Shown here one piece after another: positions 6,661 to 10,631 of a stretch of 10,631 nt of DNA. Below the pieces are notes generated by a model, which was not told where the DNA came from, did no database searches, and was given only the letters and a program-made list of their open reading frames with translations. The DNA lies in assembly GCA_021810815.1 (NCBI GenBank), contig JAJZHR010000042.1:1-10631 (forward strand), written 5' to 3'. The stretch is from Acidobacteriota bacterium (GTDB lineage: Bacteria; Acidobacteriota; Terriglobia; Terriglobales; Acidobacteriaceae). The number at the start of each line of letters is the position of its first letter. Positions within the stretch are counted from its first letter, which is position 1. The translations under genes and the position numbers were made by a program.

Positions 6661-6695
6661 GCCTGCAGCGTCAGCAACGAAGCGTCCCTGCAGGC
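6661..6695. repeat. Inverted repeat between convergent rsfS and folP
   Basis: GCCTGCAG (6661-6668) and CTGCAGGC (6688-6695) are perfect arms around 19 bases, with weaker outer arms CTGAG (6651-6655) and CTCAG (6703-6707). The site sits in the 125-base gap between two gene ends, so it may be a terminator for both strands, though it has no T run. Nothing else is visible in this gap. Confidence 0.4.
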
Positions 6696-6737
6696 AGGTG
6701 TTCTCAGGGGCTGCGCCACGCCGAAAACGAAATTTCC

Positions 6738-7631
6738 TTAGCTGTTGGCGAGAATCGCGTCCGCGATGGCCGCGGCCTCGGCCATGGGGCGGACGTCGTG
6801 GACGCGGACGATGTGCGATCCGGCGAGGATGCAGGCCGTGCTGGCGGCAATGGTCGCGTTGACGCGCTGCTCAGGAGGGATCTCTGCGCCGCCGCGCAGG
6901 GGAGCGAGCGTGCGGCTGAGGAACGACTTGCGCGACACGCCGGCAAGAATGGGGAGCCCCAGCGACTGCAATTCCGAGAGCTGCGCCAGCAGGGGGTAGT
7001 TCGCGTCGAAGGCTTTGCCGAAGCCGAAGCCGGGGTCGATCACGATGCGCTCCTCCGCAATGCCAGCCTTGCGCGCTGCGCGGATGCGCTTGGCAAGATC
7101 CTCGCGCACAACCGCAGCAGCATCCTTCGCCGGAATCGGTGGCAGGCTGCGCCACTCGTTAGGCCTGCCGCGCGTGTGCATCAGGACGACGCCGCAGGCC
7201 AGTTCAGCGCAGGCTGCCGCCATCTCCTGGTCCCAGAGGAAACCGCTCACATCGTTGACGATCTCCGCTCCCGCAAAGATGGCGGCGCGCGCTGTGGCGG
7301 CCTTGTAGGTGTCGATGGAGACGATGGTCCCGGGCCGCGCGCGCAGCACAGCTTCCATGACGGGAAGGATGCGATCCTGCTCCTGCTGCGCGGAGACGGG
7401 GGCGCGGTCGCCGGGGCGCGTGGACTCGCCGCCAAGGTCGAGGATGTCCGCTCCCTCGTCCAGCATCCGCAAGGCGTGCGCGACTGCCCTCTCAGGGCTG
7501 AAAAACTGTCCCCCGTCAGAAAAGGAGTCCGGCGTCACATTCAGAACGCCCATCACCAGCGTCCGCGCGCCAAGTGCGAGAGTGCGCGTGCGAAGCGTCC
7601 ACTCTAGGGCCGGCCTGATGGCGAAGGTCAT
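6738..7631 (-). CDS. folP: Dihydropteroate synthase FolP
   Basis: FolP joins 6-hydroxymethyl-dihydropterin pyrophosphate and p-aminobenzoate in folate synthesis and is the sulfonamide target. The 297-residue product shows the full TIM-barrel signature set: MGVLNVTPDSFSDGG at 27-41, DLGGESTRPG at 65-74, SIDTYKAATARAAI at 105-118, EIVNDVSGF at 123-131, MHTRGRP at 151-157 (where many enzymes have MHMQGxP), VIDPGFGFGK at 197-206, GVSRKSFL at 231-238 and RVHDV at 276-280. The ATG at 7631 has no ribosome site; CTCCTC precedes it. A TAGAAT box ends 9 bases before the ATG, which suggests that the message starts at or next to the start codon. It is divergent from the carboxypeptidase gene, with a G-rich heptamer repeat between, and convergent with rsfS. 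No other folate gene is present. Confidence 0.95.
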   Translation of the reverse strand: MTFAIRPALEWTLRTRTLALGARTLVMGVLNVTPDSFSDGGQFFSPERAVAHALRMLDEGADILDLGGESTRPGDRAPVSAQQEQDRILPVMEAVLRARPGTIVSIDTYKAATARAAIFAGAEIVNDVSGFLWDQEMAAACAELACGVVLMHTRGRPNEWRSLPPIPAKDAAAVVREDLAKRIRAARKAGIAEERIVIDPGFGFGKAFDANYPLLAQLSELQSLGLPILAGVSRKSFLSRTLAPLRGGAEIPPEQRVNATIAASTACILAGSHIVRVHDVRPMAEAAAIADAILANS

Positions 7632-7640
7632 GATGAGGAG

Positions 7641-7646
7641 ATTCTA
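7641..7646 (-). promoter_or_regulatory. folP: -10 box of folP implying a leaderless transcript
   Basis: The minus strand reads TAGAAT (5 of 6 to TATAAT), then 9 bases, then the folP ATG. A start 6-9 bases below the box falls at or within three bases of the ATG. The -35 position lies inside the heptamer repeat and has no good match (CTGTTC at 17 bases). Confidence 0.45.
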
Positions 7647-7661
7647 CGGGAGGGGAAAGCA

Positions 7662-7700
7662 GGGAACAGGGATCAGGGATCAGGGAACAGGGATTCGGGG
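7662..7700 (+). repeat. Heptamer tandem repeat GGGAWCA, five units
   Basis: Units: GGGAACA (7662), GGGATCA (7669), GGGATCA (7676), GGGAACA (7683), GGGATTC (7690), then GGGG (7697-7700). Six evenly spaced G runs with 4-base loops could fold as a G-quadruplex on the plus strand. It covers the expected -35 region of folP. Between 7701 and 7864 I see no further gene or clear site. Confidence 0.85.
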
Positions 7701-7833
7701 GCGATGGAGAGCGGGTTTTGGCCTCTGGCCGAGTCGGAGAGGGGGGAACGATTCGAGTTCACCTTCCTGCCGGGTTCCTCATCCGCGTGCGCAGGGTTCT
7801 GCGATGGCCGGATGCGTTCCACCGCCTCTCGGC

Positions 7834-7839
7834 TACACT
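7834..7839 (+). promoter_or_regulatory. Possible -10 box for the carboxypeptidase gene
   Basis: TACACT, 25 bases before ATG 7865. No convincing -35 lies at 16-18 bases. If used, transcription starts near 7846 and favours ATG 7865 over the earlier ATG at 7718. Confidence 0.25.
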
Positions 7840-7864
7840 GGCTTCAGAACCCCACGCAATCCAC

Positions 7865-9766
7865 ATGCTGAGCCAGCCACACCAGACCGACTCGTTCCAT
7901 GCGCCGCGTTCGCCGAAAATGCGGGGGCAGAGGAGTCTGGCCTTCGGATTTTCGCTCGTCGGATTTCCGCCGAGTGTCCGTTGGCTTGGCGAAGCTCTGC
8001 TGGCGGCGAGCCTGCTGTCTCCTTTGGCTGCGGCGCAAAGCATCTTCCCTCCGGGCAGCAGCCAGCTTCCGGTTCCTCCGGCTGCGTCCTCGACGACACC
8101 GGCCCGCCAGACGACTGGAAGCTCAGCCCGCCAGACCGCAATCGCGGCCCGTCCCTCCGCGCTGAAGACCTCCGCCCGTCCTGCGATGCGGAGTGCGGCC
8201 AGATACCGTCCCCGCGCCCTGGGGCCTGCGATCGCCCAGGTGCTGGCGGATCCTTCGGTGGCGCACGCTCACTGGGGTATTTCCGTCACCACGCTGGAGG
8301 GAGCTCCGGTCTACGCTTTGAACGAAGGCCAGCTCTTCCAGCCTGCTTCCAACAACAAGCTCTTCACCACGGCGGCGGCGCTGGCCCTGCTGGGGCCGGA
8401 CTACCGGGCGAAGACCTACCTGCTGGAGTCTGGCCACGTGGACCGCAATGGCCGTCTGCAGGGCGGGTTGAGGCTGCTGGGAGCGGCCGACCCCAGCCTC
8501 TCGAACCGCACCTATCCGTATGTTCCCGCCGATGACGACCAGCGCGTGGATACGCTGCCCGTCGCGTTCGACGAGTTCGCCAGCGCTGTGGTGCGCAGCG
8601 GCGTGCTCGCCATTGACGGCACCATCGACGCGGACGACACCTTCTTCCCCTACGAGCGCTACGCCACGGGATGGAGCTGGGACGACCTGCAATGGGGCTA
8701 TGGCGCGCCTGTCTCTGCGTTGACCGTGAATGACAACGAAATGTACCTGAACGTGCAGCCGGGCGTGAATTACGGCGAGCTGGTGCAGGTGAACTGGAGC
8801 ATCCCCAACCACGGCAACACGCTGGATCTGACGGGGCTCTCGACGGCCATGCCGGGAACCAGGGCGGCGCTTGGCGTGGAGCACCAGCCGGGGTCGGCGG
8901 TGTTCCGCGTATTCGGCCAGGTGCCAGCGACCAGCGAACTGACGCCGCCAAACCAGGAGCGTGTTGCTGGAACTCCGCGGGCGACGGCGAGCACGCTGCA
9001 TATCGCTGTCGCCGCGGAATACCCCTCCACCTTCGCCGCCGACCTGCTGCGGCAGACGCTGGCCAACCACGGCGTGCTGTTGAACGGAGGGCTGCATGCG
9101 AGCCACCGTGACAGCTTCGATACGCAGAGCTTCCGCGAGCAGTCCCGCCAGCCGCTGGCGTTGAAGACGCAGGCCCAGGCGCTGGCCGCGCTGCAGCCAA
9201 CCATTGCTCCCACAGACAAGGTGCTCGCCATCCACACCGGGCCGCCGCTGCTGCAGGACGTGACGCTGACCAACAAGATCAGCCAGAACCTGCACGCGGA
9301 GCTGCTGCTGCATACGCTGGGACGAGCGTATGGGAAGGATGGCTCGACGGCCGAGGGAGTGCGCGTGGTACGGCAGTTCCTGGCCACCGCGGGGCTGATG
9401 CCGGACGATTTCTCCTTCGTCGATGGCTCTGGCCTGTCGGACGAGGATCTGGTGGCTCCTCGCGCCGTGACGACGCTGCTGCGCTACGCCGCTCGGCAGC
9501 CCTGGGGCGCCGGCTACCGGAACTCGCTGCCCATCGGCGGCGTGGACGGGACGCTGGCCAGCCGATTCACCACGCCGGGGCTGAAGGGCCGCGTCTACGC
9601 GAAGACGGGGACGCTGTCGGAAGCGATGGCGCTGAGCGGATACCTGGTCGCCTCCAGCGGGCGCACCCTGGTCTTTTCCATCCTGGTGGGCAGCTACACG
9701 CCGGGTTCGAGCGCCGAGCGTGCCGCGGTGGATCGCATCCTTGCGGACATCGCCGCAGCGAACTGA
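7865..9766 (+). CDS. dacB: D-alanyl-D-alanine carboxypeptidase/endopeptidase, PBP4 (S13) family
   Basis: Periplasmic serine enzyme that trims or cuts peptidoglycan cross-links. With this start the product has 633 residues. The three penicillin-binding motifs are present: SNNK at 162-165 (nucleophile Ser162), SQN at 473-475 and KTG at 580-582. The long region between the first two motifs is the PBP4-type insertion. A hydrophobic run ending LAAAQ near residue 58 is a signal peptide with likely cleavage after AAA. A Ser/Pro/Ala/Arg-rich linker of about 60 residues follows, partly made of repeats, before the catalytic domain. The start is uncertain: the frame opens at 7718, but residues before 7865 look non-coding; ATG 7919 would give a more normal signal peptide. 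None has a ribosome site. A hairpin terminator follows 35 bases after the stop. Catalytic assignment is firm. Confidence 0.92.
   Translation: MLSQPHQTDSFHAPRSPKMRGQRSLAFGFSLVGFPPSVRWLGEALLAASLLSPLAAAQSIFPPGSSQLPVPPAASSTTPARQTTGSSARQTAIAARPSALKTSARPAMRSAARYRPRALGPAIAQVLADPSVAHAHWGISVTTLEGAPVYALNEGQLFQPASNNKLFTTAAALALLGPDYRAKTYLLESGHVDRNGRLQGGLRLLGAADPSLSNRTYPYVPADDDQRVDTLPVAFDEFASAVVRSGVLAIDGTIDADDTFFPYERYATGWSWDDLQWGYGAPVSALTVNDNEMYLNVQPGVNYGELVQVNWSIPNHGNTLDLTGLSTAMPGTRAALGVEHQPGSAVFRVFGQVPATSELTPPNQERVAGTPRATASTLHIAVAAEYPSTFAADLLRQTLANHGVLLNGGLHASHRDSFDTQSFREQSRQPLALKTQAQALAALQPTIAPTDKVLAIHTGPPLLQDVTLTNKISQNLHAELLLHTLGRAYGKDGSTAEGVRVVRQFLATAGLMPDDFSFVDGSGLSDEDLVAPRAVTTLLRYAARQPWGAGYRNSLPIGGVDGTLASRFTTPGLKGRVYAKTGTLSEAMALSGYLVASSGRTLVFSILVGSYTPGSSAERAAVDRILADIAAAN
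7944..7970 (+). repeat. Imperfect 15-bp repeat in the signal-peptide region of dacB
   Basis: TCGGATTTTCGC (7944-7955) and TCGGATTTCCGC (7959-7970), one mismatch, 15 bases apart, in frame. They encode parts of the stretch before the hydrophobic signal core. Confidence 0.6.
8102..8136 (+). repeat. 24-bp spaced direct repeat in the dacB linker
   Basis: GCCCGCCAGAC occurs at 8102-8112 and 8126-8136, an exact copy 8 codons apart. It encodes ARQT twice in the low-complexity linker after the signal peptide. Confidence 0.7.
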
Positions 9767-9801
9767 GAGCAGCGCACTCCACAACAACCGGGTTCCGGGT
9801 G

Positions 9802-9831
9802 CCCACGTCTCGATTTTGGAACGTGGGTTTT
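9802..9831 (+). terminator. Hairpin terminator after dacB
   Basis: CCCACGT (9802-9808) pairs perfectly with ACGTGGG (9821-9827); TTTT follows at once (9828-9831). The loop is 12 bases and can pair further inside. It lies 35 bases after the dacB stop. The same palindrome style may be a dispersed intergenic repeat. The open frame starting at 9799 runs through it, so translation of the cytochrome gene should not begin there. Confidence 0.65.
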
Positions 9832-9900
9832 CGCGCGGATTCAACCGTGCCAGGCCATCGAAGTTTGGCAGAAATGCCTGCCGCGCTCCACAATGGTCAT

Positions 9901-10263
9901 GTGAAGGTTTCTTTCAGATCCTGTGCTCTGCTGGCGGCGGCTCTCGCTTTCTTTGCGGCGGGCTGCAAGAGCGGGCCTCCGCCCTCCAAGCCGCTCTCGC
10001 AACTGACGCCGACGGAGCAGAGCGGGCGCGCTGTCTTTCAGACGCATTGCGCCGCCTGCCACTACCCCACCTCGACCGAGCCGTTGCACGGGCCGGGCCT
10101 GCAGGCGCTGTTCAAGCGGCCCTATCTGCCCTCGGGAGCGCCCGCGAACGACGACCGCGTCTCCTCAGTCATCCTCCATGGCCGCAATATGATGCCGCCC
10201 ATGGGCAATCAACTCGACGACCAGCAGATGCAAGACCTGCTCGCGTACTTGCACACCCTATGA
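9901..10263 (+). CDS. Lipoprotein-type monohaem cytochrome c
   Basis: A 120-residue electron carrier bound to the outer face of a membrane. From GTG 9901 the product begins MKVSFR, then a hydrophobic signal core, then AAGC with Cys22 as the likely lipid-bearing residue (Ala at -3 is a weak lipobox). A Pro/Ser-rich spacer follows, then the haem site CAACH at 50-54. NMMPPM at 96-101 offers the distal Met ligand, and DDQQMQDLLAYLHTL is the usual C-terminal helix of class I cytochromes. The frame opens upstream (9799, 9874) but those parts cross the dacB terminator, so GTG is chosen although no clear ribosome site precedes it. The next gene overlaps by ATGA, which suggests a joint membrane complex. 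The electron partner is unknown. Confidence 0.82.
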   Translation: MKVSFRSCALLAAALAFFAAGCKSGPPPSKPLSQLTPTEQSGRAVFQTHCAACHYPTSTEPLHGPGLQALFKRPYLPSGAPANDDRVSSVILHGRNMMPPMGNQLDDQQMQDLLAYLHTL

Positions 10264-10631
10264 AAAGCGAATTGCAACAGGAAGAGCGCGCACGCGCCGA
10301 GCGGGACCGGGACGCGGCCGAGGAGTTGGCGGCGCGCAAGCATGAGGCGCGGCACGAAGGTCTGCTGCCGGGCATCGTCGCCATTGGCGGATGGAGCATT
10401 GTGACCGCGCTGGTGGGCCTGATGGGGGCGGCGCACCGGGCGTATCCAACGCCTGCGGCGAATGCGACGGCGGCGGCCATCGGCTCCTTGATGCTGCTGG
10501 GAGCGGTGGGCATGCTGCTGCTGCGGCGCTGGGGATGGGCGCTGGTGCTGGGCGCGTCGGCGCTTTCGGGAAGCTACTTCCTGTTCATCGCGGTGCGGCT
10601 GGGGCAGTTTCCGGGCTATCTGATGGCGGCC
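10260..10631 (+). CDS. Membrane protein, function unknown (cut by right edge)
   Basis: The frame is open for 124 codons to the last base. The ATG overlaps the cytochrome stop as ATGA, a sign of translational coupling. The first 33 residues are highly charged (E, R, K, A) and likely a cytoplasmic helix or coiled coil. Hydrophobic segments follow at about 35-57, 70-89 and 91-112, and the protein continues beyond the window. I do not recognise the family. Its tie to a lipoprotein cytochrome c suggests a role in electron transfer or its assembly, but that is inference from position alone. Confidence 0.75.
   Translation, partial: MKSELQQEERARAERDRDAAEELAARKHEARHEGLLPGIVAIGGWSIVTALVGLMGAAHRAYPTPAANATAAAIGSLMLLGAVGMLLLRRWGWALVLGASALSGSYFLFIAVRLGQFPGYLMAA

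Noticed and set aside
7662..7700. CRISPR-like or mobile-element repeat
   Set aside because: Units are 7 bases with no spacers, and no transposase or cas gene is present in the window.
7718..7864. Extended N-terminus of the carboxypeptidase
   Set aside because: Would put about 90 residues before the signal peptide, and lies directly after the heptamer repeat in what looks like promoter DNA.
8123..9844. Long minus-strand open frame (573 codons) opposite dacB
   Set aside because: Lies antisense to the catalytic motifs of the carboxypeptidase and has no recognisable domain or ribosome site.
9799..9900. Extended N-terminus of the cytochrome
   Set aside because: Starts before and runs through the terminator hairpin and would bury the lipoprotein signal 34 residues inside.

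Overview
The window reads as a chromosomal segment of a GC-rich Gram-negative bacterium. My best guess is Acidobacteriota, class Terriglobia (Edaphobacter, Granulicella, Terriglobus or Acidobacterium type). This is inferred from protein style (OPT transporter, lipoprotein cytochrome c, PBP4-type peptidase), dense packing, and GGGA-type heptamer repeats; no marker gene settles it. I see no phage, transposon, CRISPR array, tRNA or rRNA.

Layout from left to right. On the minus strand, an OPT-family oligopeptide transporter (401-2647) is followed after one base by thiL, thiamine-monophosphate kinase, which runs off the left edge (1-399). On the plus strand come a ComF-family phosphoribosyltransferase (2918-3967) and an HNH nuclease (4014-4658), probably one operon. 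A small three-helix membrane protein (4678-4986, minus) converges on the HNH gene and has its own good sigma-70 promoter. Plus-strand nadD (5134-5823) and rsfS (5974-6612) follow; the RsfS protein carries a long Lys/Ala-rich tail. folP (6738-7631, minus) converges on rsfS and appears to be transcribed as a leaderless message. Divergent from folP is a PBP4-type D-Ala-D-Ala carboxypeptidase (7865-9766), which ends at a clear hairpin terminator. Last come a lipoprotein cytochrome c (9901-10263) and, overlapping it by ATGA, a membrane protein cut by the right edge (10260-10631).

Most genes are housekeeping: thiamine, folate and NAD cofactor synthesis, ribosome silencing, wall remodelling, peptide uptake. 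They do not form one pathway. The feature that recurs is short tandem repeats. In-frame units of 15, 21, 15 and 24 bp lie in the variable N-terminal parts of thiL, comF and the carboxypeptidase. An 11-bp triplet lies upstream of the OPT gene, and a 7-bp G-rich repeat lies beside the folP promoter. The points most worth a second look are the repeats at regulatory positions, the leaderless folP, the RsfS tail, and the comF-HNH pair. I did not find a convincing new defence or biosynthetic system.
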